A DNA stretch of 35,853 nucleotides, taken from the NCBI GenBank assembly GCA_900318555.1, contig ONKX01000022.1:1-35853 (forward strand). The letters are read 5' to 3'. The notes beneath the pieces are model-generated. The model was given only the letters and a program-made list of their open reading frames with translations. It made no database searches and was not told where the DNA came from. Within the stretch, counting starts at the first letter, position 1. Each line of letters starts with the position of its first letter. The position numbers and the translations under genes are program-made. Below, in pieces: positions 15,433 to 23,846 of the stretch. Origin of the DNA: an uncultured Prevotellaceae bacterium (GTDB lineage: Bacteria; Bacteroidota; Bacteroidia; Bacteroidales; Bacteroidaceae).

Positions 15433-17277
15433 CTATGAAGCGTCACCCTGTCGGAAGAGGTGGGTGAAGTGCTTGTTGTAGAGTTCGGAAAGGCCTGCGC
15501 GGTTGTCGATAGCCTCACCAACCACGAGCATCGTGGTGAGAGTCAGATTGTTATCGTGAACTATCTTTGCGAGATCTTTTAATACGCCGCGATAGATGCG
15601 TTGGTCGGGCCACGTCAGATGATAGCAGGCAGCAACGGGCGTATCCTCAGGATATTCCTGCAGGAGCTCGCGCTGGACGTCATCGACAATGGCGGCAGAA
15701 AGGAAGATGCACATGGTGCTCTGACTGCGGGCCAGCAGGCGCAGCTGTTCCTTTTCGGGCATAGGCGTCCTACCCTCGCCTCGCGTCAGGATGATGGTCT
15801 GTGTGCGCTCAGGGATAGTGAACTGGGAGCGCAGTTCAGCAGCAGCAGCGAGGAACGACGAAATGCCTGGCGTGATGTGATAGGACATGTCGTTGGCGTC
15901 AAAGAAGGCCATCTGCTCCTGAATGGCGCCAAAGATGCAGGGGTCGCCGGTATGCAGACGCACAATGAAATGGCCGCGGTCGTAGTGCTCCTTCATCAAA
16001 GCACATTGCTCTTCAAGATTCATGTCTGCAGAGCTTCGGACGACAGCGCCAGGCTTGTGGCATTCGGTCAAAGCCTTGGGAACCAACGAGCCGGCATAAA
16101 GAATAAGGTCGGCCTTCTCCAACATCTTACGTCCACGCACACTTATCAGGTCTGGGTCGCCAGGGCCAGCACCAACGATTTCGATGTGACCAGTGTGCTC
16201 AGCGGTTTGCCCGCTGAGGGTAGCGGCGGACTCGGCGGCAGAACCGCCGAGCACACGATCTTCGCGGAGGTGGTGGCGGTCGATGGCAAGAGCAGCAGTC
16301 CAGTTTTTGCCCTTGATTTTGGGGATGATGAGTTTGCCGTTGTTGGAGCCGAGAATGGCGGCAGCCTCGCAGACGCTGGGCGTGCCGACATGTTTGGCAA
16401 CGGTGTCGCTAGGATTAGGGACATCGACGGCTGCTAGTTCTTCAGCGGTATAGAAGACGACCTCTTCGTCGTATTCATCTTCAAGCATCGCGCAGAACTC
16501 CTCGTCCTCTTTCACGTCGATGGTGCAATAACGATGGGCGCAAGGCAGAATGCCGCGTTCGGCAAAAGCCTCATCTATCTGGTCGTAAATAGCATAATAG
16601 TCGTCAGGATGATGCGCCAGGCCAAAGCCTATCGTTCCAATCATCGGCACGAAATGCAACTCCAACATGCCATAGGGCGCAGAGCGATTGTAGGGCGACA
16701 CGATAATCAGCAGTTTGTATTTACGGGGGTCGGCCTCGCTGATGTCGTTGATGATGGTAACGTGGTCGGGCTTCGTCGCTTCCAAATAGTCAGTACCCTC
16801 GTCACGGGCCTCCAACAACAGGGCTGTGGGTTTGCGATTGACGAACGCAAAAATGCAGTCGTTCATATCCTCAATATCGCTGGCGACGGGCCAGTCGAAG
16901 CGTTGCTCAAAAGTGTCGAGCGCCCATAGCCCAGCATTGTCGCTTTGTGTGGTGATGACCTCATGGGCATCAAAGAGAGCGGCCATCTGGCGTGTCAGGT
17001 CGTTGGCACCGCCTACGTGTCCACTGAGCACGGAAATGACGTTCTTGCCCAATGAGTCAATACAAACAACCGCAGGGTCTTCATGCTTGTCCTTGATGTA
17101 AGGGGCAATGGTTCGCACGCAGATGCCCATAGCGCCGATGAAGACAAAGCCGTCATATTCAGTCCATTGCCTGCCTACGTCAGTACGCTGAATCCTCTTT
17201 GCACCAAGTTCACGCTGGAGTCTGTTGGCGATATTCTCTCCAGCCTCACTAATCTGTATAACCGCTATTTTCTGCAT
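15433..17277 (-). CDS. cbiGF: Fused cobalt-precorrin-5A hydrolase / cobalt-precorrin-4 C11-methyltransferase (CbiG-CbiF)
   Basis: This 614-residue protein combines two corrin-ring enzymes. Residues 1 to ~345 are CbiG: the opening MQKIAVIQISEAGENIANRL, then GFVFIGAMGICVRTIAPYI and VISVLSGHVGGANDLTRQ, ending with the CbiG C-terminal domain. Residues ~365-614 are an SAM-dependent tetrapyrrole methylase of the CbiF/CobM type (IEIVGAGPGDPDLISVRGRKML, LYAGSLVPKALTE, RLHTGDPCIFGA). CbiG opens the lactone ring and releases acetaldehyde in the anaerobic, early-cobalt route. The inter-domain linker (~346-362) is encoded by an inverted pair of palindromic repeats. The start overlaps the end of cbiET by 13 bases, so the two are translationally linked. 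Confidence 0.93.
   Translation of the reverse strand: MQKIAVIQISEAGENIANRLQRELGAKRIQRTDVGRQWTEYDGFVFIGAMGICVRTIAPYIKDKHEDPAVVCIDSLGKNVISVLSGHVGGANDLTRQMAALFDAHEVITTQSDNAGLWALDTFEQRFDWPVASDIEDMNDCIFAFVNRKPTALLLEARDEGTDYLEATKPDHVTIINDISEADPRKYKLLIIVSPYNRSAPYGMLELHFVPMIGTIGFGLAHHPDDYYAIYDQIDEAFAERGILPCAHRYCTIDVKEDEEFCAMLEDEYDEEVVFYTAEELAAVDVPNPSDTVAKHVGTPSVCEAAAILGSNNGKLIIPKIKGKNWTAALAIDRHHLREDRVLGGSAAESAATLSGQTAEHTGHIEIVGAGPGDPDLISVRGRKMLEKADLILYAGSLVPKALTECHKPGAVVRSSADMNLEEQCALMKEHYDRGHFIVRLHTGDPCIFGAIQEQMAFFDANDMSYHITPGISSFLAAAAELRSQFTIPERTQTIILTRGEGRTPMPEKEQLRLLARSQSTMCIFLSAAIVDDVQRELLQEYPEDTPVAACYHLTWPDQRIYRGVLKDLAKIVHDNNLTLTTMLVVGEAIDNRAGLSELYNKHFTHLFRQGDAS
16193..16256. repeat. Inverted pair of palindromic elements in the CbiG-CbiF linker
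   Basis: Two 26-base copies face each other. Copy A on plus (16193-16218) has the stem CTCAGCGG/CCGCTGAG around TTTGC. Copy B on minus (16256-16231) has CTCGGCGG/CCGCCGAG around TTCTG. They agree at 21 of 26 positions by eye. The shared ends GTGTGCTC and GAGCACAC pair as well, giving a three-way junction. In the gene frame copy B reads VLGGSAAE. Related single copies are in uvrA. Confidence 0.7.
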
Positions 17278-18491
17278 TTCAGTATCTTTATAGGATGATG
17301 TTCATCTATTACTATCTTCATGGGTGGCTCCTGCCGTAAACCAAATTCCTCACAAGTCTCGTCCCACAGTTGCTGACTGTCGGTAAGCACCTTAGGAGCC
17401 TTGACGCTGTTCATCACGATAACGCCGTCATCAGCCAATACCGTCAACACTTTGGCAATCATTTCCTTTAATTTCCCACCATGTCCCCCGATAAAGACGG
17501 CATCAGGACGAGGTAATGAAGCAATGTCCGTTTTGAGGAAGTCGCCTATATGTACGCTAATGCCTGGGGTACCCAAGCGGCGGGCATTCTCGTGAATGAT
17601 GGCCTCACATTCGGGGCGTATCTCGAAGGCTTCGATATGTAGTTGTGGGAATTGCAGACGCGCCTCGATAGAGATGCTACCCGTGCAGAAGCCAATGTCC
17701 CAGAAGACGTGACGTTTAGGCAGGGCGAGGGCCTGAAGCGTCAACAGGCGAATCGGCATTTTGGTAATCATCTTTTCGCGACCGTCAAGTAACGTAAACT
17801 CGGAGTCGGGAATACCGAAGGGGCACGCATGCTCTTCGGTTCCCCCGCAGAGAATGACGCAGTTAGGCATGGAAAAGTCACGATGGACGGCTTCTTCAAG
17901 GGAAAGCGTAGTTACCTTTTCGAGAGTAGGATTCCCTAAATGTTCGCCTACATGCATCGTGTATTCGCTATAGCCGTAATCCAACATGCGCTGGGCAATA
18001 GTGGCAGGGGTATGCTCCTTGTCGGTCAGCACGCCTATCTTCCCTACCCTTTCTATCAGCGCGCGGTCGAACTCGGGCCAAGGGCGGCCTGTCAACGAGA
18101 CGATTCGCATGTCGCGATAAGGCATCACGAGGCGGTGTGCCAACATCTGCAGGGAGTTAAAGGTCGGATAAACCACGATGTCAGCCTCAAGCATTTTGCG
18201 CTTGATGGTATTGGCAAAGCCGAAGAACAACGGGTCACCGCTGGCAAAGACGATTATTTCAGAGGTGAGAGGTGAGGGGTGAGAGGTGAGAGAAATGTAT
18301 TGTTCAAACACGGCATCTAGAGGGATGGTAATGTCAATCCATTCCGCACCTTCTGGCAACAACGGCGCCACAATCTCATGGTGGCGCTTGCCTCCAGAGA
18401 ACACCTTGCCGTTCTTGATGATTTCCAATACTTCGGGTGGAAACCAAGGTTTCGGATTGTCCGTAATTCCTATAACGATGAACCGTTGCAT
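17265..18491 (-). CDS. cbiET: Fused precorrin-6Y/7 C5,15-methyltransferase and decarboxylase (CbiE-CbiT, CobL-like)
   Basis: The protein has 408 residues. The N-terminal half (~1-205) is the CbiE tetrapyrrole methylase (IVIGITDNPKPWFPPEVLEI, VFASGDPLFFGFANTI). The C-terminal half (~206-408) is the CbiT Rossmann methyltransferase (HVFWDIGFCTGSISIEARLQ, AFIGGHGGKLKEM-like segment AVFIGGHGGKLKEM). Together they methylate C5 and C15 and decarboxylate the C12 side chain. Residues ~67-77 (SLTSHPSPLTSE) are encoded by a GAGGTGA-type micro-repeat and look like an insertion before the conserved strand IVFASGDP. The gene starts 34 bases after cbiHC, across an ATCCGTT repeat tract, and overlaps cbiGF at its end. 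Confidence 0.93.
   Translation of the reverse strand: MQRFIVIGITDNPKPWFPPEVLEIIKNGKVFSGGKRHHEIVAPLLPEGAEWIDITIPLDAVFEQYISLTSHPSPLTSEIIVFASGDPLFFGFANTIKRKMLEADIVVYPTFNSLQMLAHRLVMPYRDMRIVSLTGRPWPEFDRALIERVGKIGVLTDKEHTPATIAQRMLDYGYSEYTMHVGEHLGNPTLEKVTTLSLEEAVHRDFSMPNCVILCGGTEEHACPFGIPDSEFTLLDGREKMITKMPIRLLTLQALALPKRHVFWDIGFCTGSISIEARLQFPQLHIEAFEIRPECEAIIHENARRLGTPGISVHIGDFLKTDIASLPRPDAVFIGGHGGKLKEMIAKVLTVLADDGVIVMNSVKAPKVLTDSQQLWDETCEEFGLRQEPPMKIVIDEHHPIKILKCRK
18261..18293. repeat. In-frame GAGGTGA micro-repeat inside cbiET
   Basis: On the plus strand, GAGGTGA, GAGGTGA, GGGGTGA, GAGGTGA, GAG run in tandem. The coding (minus) strand reads them as SLTSHPSPLTS. This is the same repeat as in mutS2 at 789-820 but in the opposite orientation relative to the gene, with a different resulting peptide. 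Confidence 0.75.
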
Positions 18492-18522
18492 AATATCCGT
18501 TTAATCCGTTATATCCGTGTTC
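18492..18522. repeat. ATATCCGTT micro-repeat between cbiHC and cbiET
   Basis: Units ATATCCGTT, TAATCCGTT and ATATCCGTG (period 9) fill almost the whole 34-base gap and directly precede the cbiET start codon on the minus strand. Confidence 0.7.
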
Positions 18523-18525
18523 GTT

Positions 18526-19926
18526 TTATAGGTCGCGACCTGGTTTGAGTTGTTCGGCATCGTCGAAAGTAAGTATCGCATTACACAGCGTAGCTGCAAG
18601 ATTGCTGCCACCTTTTCTGCCCTCAACAATTATCTTGGGAATCTGCTTCAGCGTCTTAACGGCATGTTTACTTTCGCAAACATGCACAAAGCCGACCGGA
18701 GCTGCAATGATACCCGCAGGATACATCTTACCCTTACGCACCAAATCGCAAACCTCGAAAAGTGCTGTTGGCGCATTACCCACCACATAGAGCGCCTCGG
18801 GATATTCCTCCGCCGCCAGTTGCATGCAAGCCTGACTGCGGGTGATGCCTTTCTCGTCGGCCATCTGTTTGGAACGCGAATCGTTGATGTAGCAATGCAC
18901 CTCGATGCCCAGTCGTTCCAAAGCGCCCTTACGGATACCGCTGGCAGCCATCGTGACGTCGGTAACAATATGTTTCAGACTGCCGTCGACCACCTTATTA
19001 TATAGAATCTCCGTAGCACGGTCGTCCATCCAAAGACATCGTTCCATGCTGAAGTCAACCGTCGTATGAATGGCGTGCAACAACGGCCATAGGCGCCACG
19101 TCGGCACATCGGGATGTTGCATCTCAGAGAGTATCGTGCGGAAACTTTCCATCATAATAGACTGGCCAGGCTTTACGTCCTCCTGCTTCTCCTCACGATA
19201 GTAGCCGCGAGGCGTAATTATCTTGCCTTCAGCGATGTATGACTGGGAATTACCAATGAGGATAACGGTAAACATATCCACATCCTCGGGATTGAATGTG
19301 CCCAATGTCGTAACCTTCACTTCTTGCTCCTCGCGCCCTGCCTGACGGACATAGCCTACGGGGGTGTCAGCAGAACGCTCCTGAAGGAAGAGTTCCTGCA
19401 AGCGATAGAGTTGCCAATAGCGACCGTGCGACTTCGGATTATAAACCGCCGTCACAAAGTCGCCCACGACAGCAGCCCTAATGCGTCGTTCAATAACGTT
19501 CCAAGGAGTCATTAAGTCTGAAAGGGATATCAGGCACACATCATGTCCGATGGGGGCTCCCAGCAATGAGGCCGCCTTTTGGAAAGCAGATATGCCTGGG
19601 AGGGTCACGACCTCGATATCCGATTGTTTCTCTCGTTTCATCTCGTATATCAACGGAGCCATACCGTAGAGGCCGGCATCACCACTCGATATGACGCAGG
19701 CGGTCTTACCCTGCTCTGCCAAACGGAATGCCTGTTCGGCACGCTCACGCTCCTTTTTCATACCTGTGTCGATGCACTCACAGCCCGGCTTCACATATGC
19801 CTCAATGAACTGGAAGTAGTACTTATACCCAACGACAGCATCAGCCTCCCGTACTGCTTCGAGCACCGCAGGTGTGATGTCTTCTTTACTGCCAGGTCCA
19901 ATGCCTGCTACAATGATTTTTCCCAT
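18526..19926 (-). CDS. cbiHC: Fused precorrin-3B C17-methyltransferase / precorrin-8X methylmutase (CbiH-CbiC)
   Basis: 466 residues. Residues 1 to ~245 are the CbiH/CobJ methylase (MGKIIVAGIGPGSKEDITPAV, VISSGDAGLYGMAPLIYE, TAVYNPKSHGRYWQL, TVILIGNSQSY), which methylates C17 with ring contraction. Residues ~260-466 are CbiC/CobH (RLLHAIH-like LLHAIHTTVDFS, GNAPTALFEVCDL, AGIIAAPVGFVHVCESK), which moves the methyl group from C11 to C12. The open frame reaches 19965, but a TATCTTTG promoter box at 19942-19935 and the family start MGKIIVAG fix the ATG at 19926. The mRNA leader is only a few bases, so a cobalamin riboswitch in front of this operon is excluded if this is the only promoter. Confidence 0.93.
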   Translation of the reverse strand: MGKIIVAGIGPGSKEDITPAVLEAVREADAVVGYKYYFQFIEAYVKPGCECIDTGMKKERERAEQAFRLAEQGKTACVISSGDAGLYGMAPLIYEMKREKQSDIEVVTLPGISAFQKAASLLGAPIGHDVCLISLSDLMTPWNVIERRIRAAVVGDFVTAVYNPKSHGRYWQLYRLQELFLQERSADTPVGYVRQAGREEQEVKVTTLGTFNPEDVDMFTVILIGNSQSYIAEGKIITPRGYYREEKQEDVKPGQSIMMESFRTILSEMQHPDVPTWRLWPLLHAIHTTVDFSMERCLWMDDRATEILYNKVVDGSLKHIVTDVTMAASGIRKGALERLGIEVHCYINDSRSKQMADEKGITRSQACMQLAAEEYPEALYVVGNAPTALFEVCDLVRKGKMYPAGIIAAPVGFVHVCESKHAVKTLKQIPKIIVEGRKGGSNLAATLCNAILTFDDAEQLKPGRDL

Positions 19927-19934
19927 ATCTGCTG

Positions 19935-19942
19935 CAAAGATA
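19935..19942 (-). promoter_or_regulatory. TAnnTTTG promoter box of the cobalamin operon
   Basis: TATCTTTG on the minus strand ends eight bases before the cbiHC ATG. The expected -33 position holds GTTG, a partial match. It predicts a very short leader. Confidence 0.6.
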
Positions 19943-20026
19943 CACAAAAAAAGCGGACTGACCAACCATCAGCACAGCTTTTTTACAATGTAACCACTAT
20001 ATAACAAAAAATGGGCTCATCGTTTG

Positions 20027-20054
20027 GTGGGCTCACATTTTATTTGTAACTTTG
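20027..20054 (+). promoter_or_regulatory. Promoter of rpiB
   Basis: TTTG, a 20-base spacer and TAACTTTG (20047-20054) match the Bacteroidota promoter consensus. Transcription should start near 20060, so codons upstream of about 20060 cannot be translated from it. Confidence 0.75.
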
Positions 20055-20086
20055 CACCAATGTTTAATCCTAAAGCGAAAGAAATG

Positions 20087-20527
20087 ATGGAAACAAAGAT
20101 TATCGGACTGGCCAGCGACCATGCAGGCTTTGCGCTGAAACAATTTGTGAAGAAGTATCTGGAAGAGAAAGGATACGAGTATAAGGACTATGGCACGTAT
20201 ACGGAGGATTCGTGCGACTACAGCGACTTCGGGCATGCGTTGGCCGAGGGTATCGAGAAAGGCGAGGTATTCCCAGGAATTGCCATCTGCGGCAGTGGTG
20301 AGGGTATCAACATGACGCTGAACAAGCACCAGTCGATTCGTGCAGGTCTCTGCTGGATTCCCGAGATTGCACATCTGATTCGTCAGCACAACAATGCCAA
20401 CGTATTGGTAATGCCTGGACGTTTCATCGATGAAGATACAGCCCGCAAGATTATGGACGAGTACTTTACTACGGAGTTCGAAGGTGGTCGCCATCAGAAA
20501 CGTATTGACAAGATTCCGGTTAAGTGA
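20087..20527 (+). CDS. rpiB: Ribose-5-phosphate isomerase B
   Basis: 146 residues when started at the second of two adjacent ATGs (20084 and 20087), giving METKIIGLASDHAGF, which matches the family. The promoter rules out the first in-frame ATG at 20024, and the ATG at 20060 would be leaderless. It interconverts ribose 5-phosphate and ribulose 5-phosphate (RpiB/LacAB family). Visible residues include SDHAGFALK, the CGSGEGINMTLNKHQSIRAGLC segment with the active-site Cys and anion-binding loop, and RQHNNANVL with the catalytic His. It is a single-gene unit, and the downstream hairpin at 20606-20642 may serve both it and rplT. Confidence 0.95.
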   Translation: METKIIGLASDHAGFALKQFVKKYLEEKGYEYKDYGTYTEDSCDYSDFGHALAEGIEKGEVFPGIAICGSGEGINMTLNKHQSIRAGLCWIPEIAHLIRQHNNANVLVMPGRFIDEDTARKIMDEYFTTEFEGGRHQKRIDKIPVK

Positions 20528-20599
20528 TAGCAGTAAAAGTTTGTTCATACTGCCGAACGTGAGGAATCTCGACCGAAGGCCAAGATTCCTGTGCAGAAA

Positions 20600-20642
20600 A
20601 ACAACAAGAGGGGATGTCATGACGGCATCCCCTCTTATTTGT
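20600..20642. terminator. Terminator hairpin between rpiB and rplT (convergent)
   Basis: AAGAGGGGATG (20606-20616) and CATCCCCTCTT (20626-20636) form an 11-bp stem. On the minus strand the stem is followed by TGTTGTTTTT, which suits rplT; on the plus strand by ATTTGTTG. It is probably shared by the two convergent units and is more convincing for the minus strand. Confidence 0.75.
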
Positions 20643-20659
20643 TGCTTAACTGTAAACTC

Positions 20660-21004
20660 TTACTTTACCTTAGCTACGATAGCCTTGAAAGCCTCGGGGT
20701 TGTTGAGTGCGAGGTCAGCGAGCACCTTACGGTTAATCTCGATACCAGCCTTGGCCAACTTACCCATGAGTACAGAATAGCTCATACCCTCCTGGCGAGC
20801 GGCAGCGTTGATACGCTGAATCCAAAGAGCACGGAATGTGCGCTTTTTGTTCTTACGGTCGCGGTAAGCGTAGGTAAGACCCTTCTCCCAAGTGTTCTTG
20901 GCTACTGTCCAAACATTCTTGCGGGCACCGAAGTAACCGCGAGTGAGCTTAAGAATTCTCTTACGTTTTGCACGTGATGCTACGTGATTTACTGATCTTG
21001 GCAT
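20660..21004 (-). CDS. rplT: 50S ribosomal protein L20
   Basis: 114 residues, the usual length. The basic N-terminus [20 protein letters not shown] and the conserved [23 protein letters not shown] region are diagnostic. L20 binds 23S rRNA early in large-subunit assembly. It is third in infC-rpmI-rplT, starting 37 bases after rpmI. In other bacteria L20 represses this operon by binding its mRNA; no obvious copy of that site was identified here. Confidence 0.98.
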   Translation of the reverse strand: MPRSVNHVASRAKRKRILKLTRGYFGARKNVWTVAKNTWEKGLTYAYRDRKNKKRTFRALWIQRINAAARQEGMSYSVLMGKLAKAGIEINRKVLADLALNNPEAFKAIVAKVK

Positions 21005-21041
21005 AGTTTTCTTTTACTTTAAATGTTTGACAATAGGTGAA

Positions 21042-21239
21042 TTAACGGAGACACAACAGGTCGCGAACCTGCTTCATGTTTGTTACATCAACGAGTGTTG
21101 AACCCTGCAGATTACGCTTCTGCTTCTTAGTCTTTTTCGTCAGAATGTGACTGTGGTAAGCGTGGTGTCTCTTAACCTTACCTGTACCGGTGAACGCGAA
21201 TCTTTTCTTCGCTCCGGAGTTTGTCTTTACTTTTGGCAT
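21042..21239 (-). CDS. rpmI: 50S ribosomal protein L35
   Basis: 65 residues, rich in Lys/Arg, with the family start [28 protein letters not shown] and the [12 protein letters not shown] segment. It is the middle gene of infC-rpmI-rplT. The 79-base gap upstream has an imperfect GC hairpin (about 21272-21301) followed by an A/T-rich stretch, a possible site for translational control. Confidence 0.98.
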   Translation of the reverse strand: MPKVKTNSGAKKRFAFTGTGKVKRHHAYHSHILTKKTKKQKRNLQGSTLVDVTNMKQVRDLLCLR

Positions 21240-21318
21240 TGTTTTTAAAAATTTAAATTGTTATTAATAAATCGGCGACTACGCATATACCGGGCGCGAC
21301 GCCTTCTCTTTTCCTTTT

Positions 21319-22014
21319 TTATTCGTCTTCGGCCTCCTCGGTCAGCTTCTTCAGCGCATCAGCACTGATTTTCGCATTGGCCAAAAGTCCACCGTTTGAC
21401 GGCTTCTCTTCAACGGCCTGTGGACGGGGAGCATCCTTGGTTTCGGCATTTGATGCCTCACGGTCGCGAGCCTGTTGGCTCTTCTTGGCGACACCGGCTT
21501 TCTTAGGAGCCAGATAGAGGAACATCTTCTTACCTTCGAGTGATGGCATTCCTTCGACCTTACCATATTCTTCGAGGTCGTTAGCAAAACGGAGCAACAG
21601 CACCTCGCCTTGTTCCTTGAACAGGATGGAACGACCACGGAAGAACACATACGCGCGTACCTTATTTCCTTCTTCAAGGAACTCCTTGGCATGCTTCAAC
21701 TTGAACTGATAGTCGTGCTCATCGGTCTGAGGTCCGAAACGTATCTCCTTGACTTCAACCTTCACCTGCTTAGCCTTCATTTCCTTTTGGCGCTTCTTCT
21801 GCTGGTAGAGGAACTTGGAATAATCGATAAGACGACAAACGGGAGGATTGGCGTTCGGCGAAATCTCGACGAGATCAACGCCCTGATCGCGTGCCATATC
21901 CAACGCTTCACGCGTCGGCAGAACGGTGCTTCCACCATCGCCAACGATTCGCACTTCACGTACACGTATCTGCTCATTGATACGGTACTGATTCTTCATG
22001 TTGTCGTTCTTCAT
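21319..22014 (-). CDS. infC: Translation initiation factor IF-3
   Basis: About 231 residues from the ATG at 22014. The N-domain starts [18 protein letters not shown], and the C-domain has [28 protein letters not shown]-3 keeps the 30S subunit free and checks initiator tRNA pairing. A tail of about 60 residues ([20 protein letters not shown] and following) extends beyond the usual IF-3 end and is charged and probably disordered, as in other Bacteroidota. The open frame reaches 22041, but the promoter at 22069-22039 excludes that start. ATG at 21999 is an alternative. The rare ATT start known from enterobacterial infC is not evident. Confidence 0.95.
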   Translation of the reverse strand: MKNDNMKNQYRINEQIRVREVRIVGDGGSTVLPTREALDMARDQGVDLVEISPNANPPVCRLIDYSKFLYQQKKRQKEMKAKQVKVEVKEIRFGPQTDEHDYQFKLKHAKEFLEEGNKVRAYVFFRGRSILFKEQGEVLLLRFANDLEEYGKVEGMPSLEGKKMFLYLAPKKAGVAKKSQQARDREASNAETKDAPRPQAVEEKPSNGGLLANAKISADALKKLTEEAEDE

Positions 22015-22038
22015 TAACCAATTTTTCGAAATCGGCTG

Positions 22039-22069
22039 CAAAATTACTACAATTTACGCAAAATACAAA
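22039..22069 (-). promoter_or_regulatory. Promoter of infC-rpmI-rplT
   Basis: On the minus strand, TTTG (22069-22066), a 19-base spacer and TAATTTTG (22046-22039) match the consensus. It diverges from the acyl-CoA ligase promoter about 80 bases away. Confidence 0.8.
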
Positions 22070-22126
22070 ATAAATTCGCAATTATTTTTATTTTTCACCT
22101 TAAACTGCAAAAAACTGCACAAAAAT

Positions 22127-22158
22127 TTTGCGAATGTGCAAAAAAGATATTACCTTTG
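22127..22158 (+). promoter_or_regulatory. Promoter of the acyl-CoA ligase pair
   Basis: TTTG (22127-22130), a 20-base spacer and TACCTTTG (22151-22158) match the consensus exactly. The leader before the ATG at 22182 is about 18 bases. Confidence 0.8.
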
Positions 22159-22181
22159 CACAAAAATTTGAAAATTGTGCA

Positions 22182-23840
22182 ATGAACGATATACCAAGTT
22201 TTAATTCCTACATCGAAAAATCGATTAAGGAAAACTGGCTACTAGACGCTCTGACGGACTACAAAGGTGCTACGTTGCAGTATCACGACGTAGCCCGAAA
22301 GATAGAGAAGCTGCACATTATGATGCATGCTGCCGGAATAGAAAAAGGAGACCGCATAGCCGTATGTGGCCGTAACTCGGCCCATTGGGCAGTGGCGTTT
22401 TTGGCCACGCTGACTTATGGAGCGGTGATAGTACCCATCCTGCATGAATTCAACGGCGAACAGATTCACAATATCGTGAATCATTCGGAAAGCCGACTGT
22501 TGTTTGTGGGTGACTACGTGGTAAACATGATAGACGAGAAGCAGATGCCTAGTTTGGAGGGAATCTTCAACCTGCCTGACTTCTCGCTTTACGTTTCTCA
22601 CAACGAAGAACTGACGGACGCACGCGAACGACTGAACGAGCTGTTCGGGCGGAAGTACCCGAACGCCTTCCGCAGGGATGATGTACATTGGTATATGGGT
22701 GATTCCGAGGAGCTATGCATGATTAACTACACGTCGGGAACGACAGGATTCTCGAAGGGAGTGATGCTGCCCTATCGTGCATTGTGGGGAAACGTGGATT
22801 TCTGCCAGAAGCAACTGGGTATCCACATGCCTAAGTTCAGCAATACGCTGAGCATTCTGCCAATGGCACATATGTACGGCATGGCTATCGAGTTCCTATT
22901 CCCTTTCTGTTCGGGATATCACCTGCACTTCCTGACACGCCTGCCCTCGCCTGCCGTCATTGCTGAGGCCTTCAAAGAAGTGTGTCCCGACGTAGTGGTT
23001 GCCGTACCGCTGATTATTGAGAAGATTATCCGCAAGCGTGTATTCCCAAAAATCCAGAACAACGCTATGAAACTGCTGTTGCAGATGCCCGTCGTCCAGA
23101 AAAAGGTGAAGGAACGCATCTGTCAGGAAGTGTATAAGGCCTTTGGCGGGCGAGCTTACGAAGTCATCGTGGGCGGTGCTCCGTTGAATCAGGAGATTGA
23201 GCAGTTTATGAAGAGCATCGATTTCCCGTTGACCGTTGGCTATGGCACGACTGAGTGTGCACCGCTTATTTCATATAGCGACTACCACGACTTCGTGCCG
23301 GCTTCGTGTGGCACTCCCCTGCCCTGCATGGAAGTAAAAATTCTGAGCAGCGATCCACAGAACGTTGCGGGCGAGATAGTGACACGCGGTACCAATCTGA
23401 TGTTGGGCTACTACAAAAACGAGGAAGTCACGAAGACGGCTATCGACGAAGACGGCTGGTATCACACCGGTGACCTGGCTACGATGTCGGCAGACGGACA
23501 CATCTTCATCCGCGGACGTCTGAAGAACATGCTGCTGGGTGCCAACGGACAGAACGTCTATCCGGAAGAGATTGAGGACAAACTGAACTCGATGGCAATG
23601 GTCAGCGAATGTATCATCGTGCAGCGTGGTGACAAACTGGTGGCATTGGTCTATCCCGACATGGAGGAGGCCAAGGCGATGGAATTCACCGAAGAAGACC
23701 TGCTGAATGTGATGGAGCAGAATCGTCAGGAACTGAACAACCAGCTTCCTGTATACAGCAAAATTTCGGCCTTTGAACTGCAGAAGCAGGAATTTATGAA
23801 GACCCCGAAAAAGAGTATTAAACGTTATTTATATAAATAA
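22182..23840 (+). CDS. AMP-dependent long-chain acyl-CoA synthetase, copy 1
   Basis: About 552 residues of the ANL adenylating family, which activates carboxylic acids through an acyl-AMP. Core motifs are intact: MINYTSGTTGFSKGVMLPYRAL (P-loop), VGYGTTECAPLI, DGWYHTGDLATM, GRLKNMLLGANGQNVYPEEIED, and the C-terminal catalytic lysine region TPKKSIKRYLYK. A long-chain fatty acid substrate is the usual annotation but is not proven. The frame opens at 22128, but the promoter box at 22151-22158 lies inside that extension, so the ATG at 22182 (MNDIPSFNSYIEKS) is the start. The next gene, six bases downstream, is a close paralogue. Confidence 0.9.
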   Translation: MNDIPSFNSYIEKSIKENWLLDALTDYKGATLQYHDVARKIEKLHIMMHAAGIEKGDRIAVCGRNSAHWAVAFLATLTYGAVIVPILHEFNGEQIHNIVNHSESRLLFVGDYVVNMIDEKQMPSLEGIFNLPDFSLYVSHNEELTDARERLNELFGRKYPNAFRRDDVHWYMGDSEELCMINYTSGTTGFSKGVMLPYRALWGNVDFCQKQLGIHMPKFSNTLSILPMAHMYGMAIEFLFPFCSGYHLHFLTRLPSPAVIAEAFKEVCPDVVVAVPLIIEKIIRKRVFPKIQNNAMKLLLQMPVVQKKVKERICQEVYKAFGGRAYEVIVGGAPLNQEIEQFMKSIDFPLTVGYGTTECAPLISYSDYHDFVPASCGTPLPCMEVKILSSDPQNVAGEIVTRGTNLMLGYYKNEEVTKTAIDEDGWYHTGDLATMSADGHIFIRGRLKNMLLGANGQNVYPEEIEDKLNSMAMVSECIIVQRGDKLVALVYPDMEEAKAMEFTEEDLLNVMEQNRQELNNQLPVYSKISAFELQKQEFMKTPKKSIKRYLYK

Positions 23841-23846
23841 GGTATT

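Noticed and set aside
15601-16437. 278-codon plus-strand frame inside cbiGF
   Set aside because: It is antisense to a well-supported gene and has no family features; it arises from codon bias of the minus-strand gene.
19927-20046. Riboswitch in the cbiHC-rpiB divergent region
   Set aside because: Only about 120 bases separate the two genes, both promoters lie very close to their starts, and no conserved riboswitch core was found.
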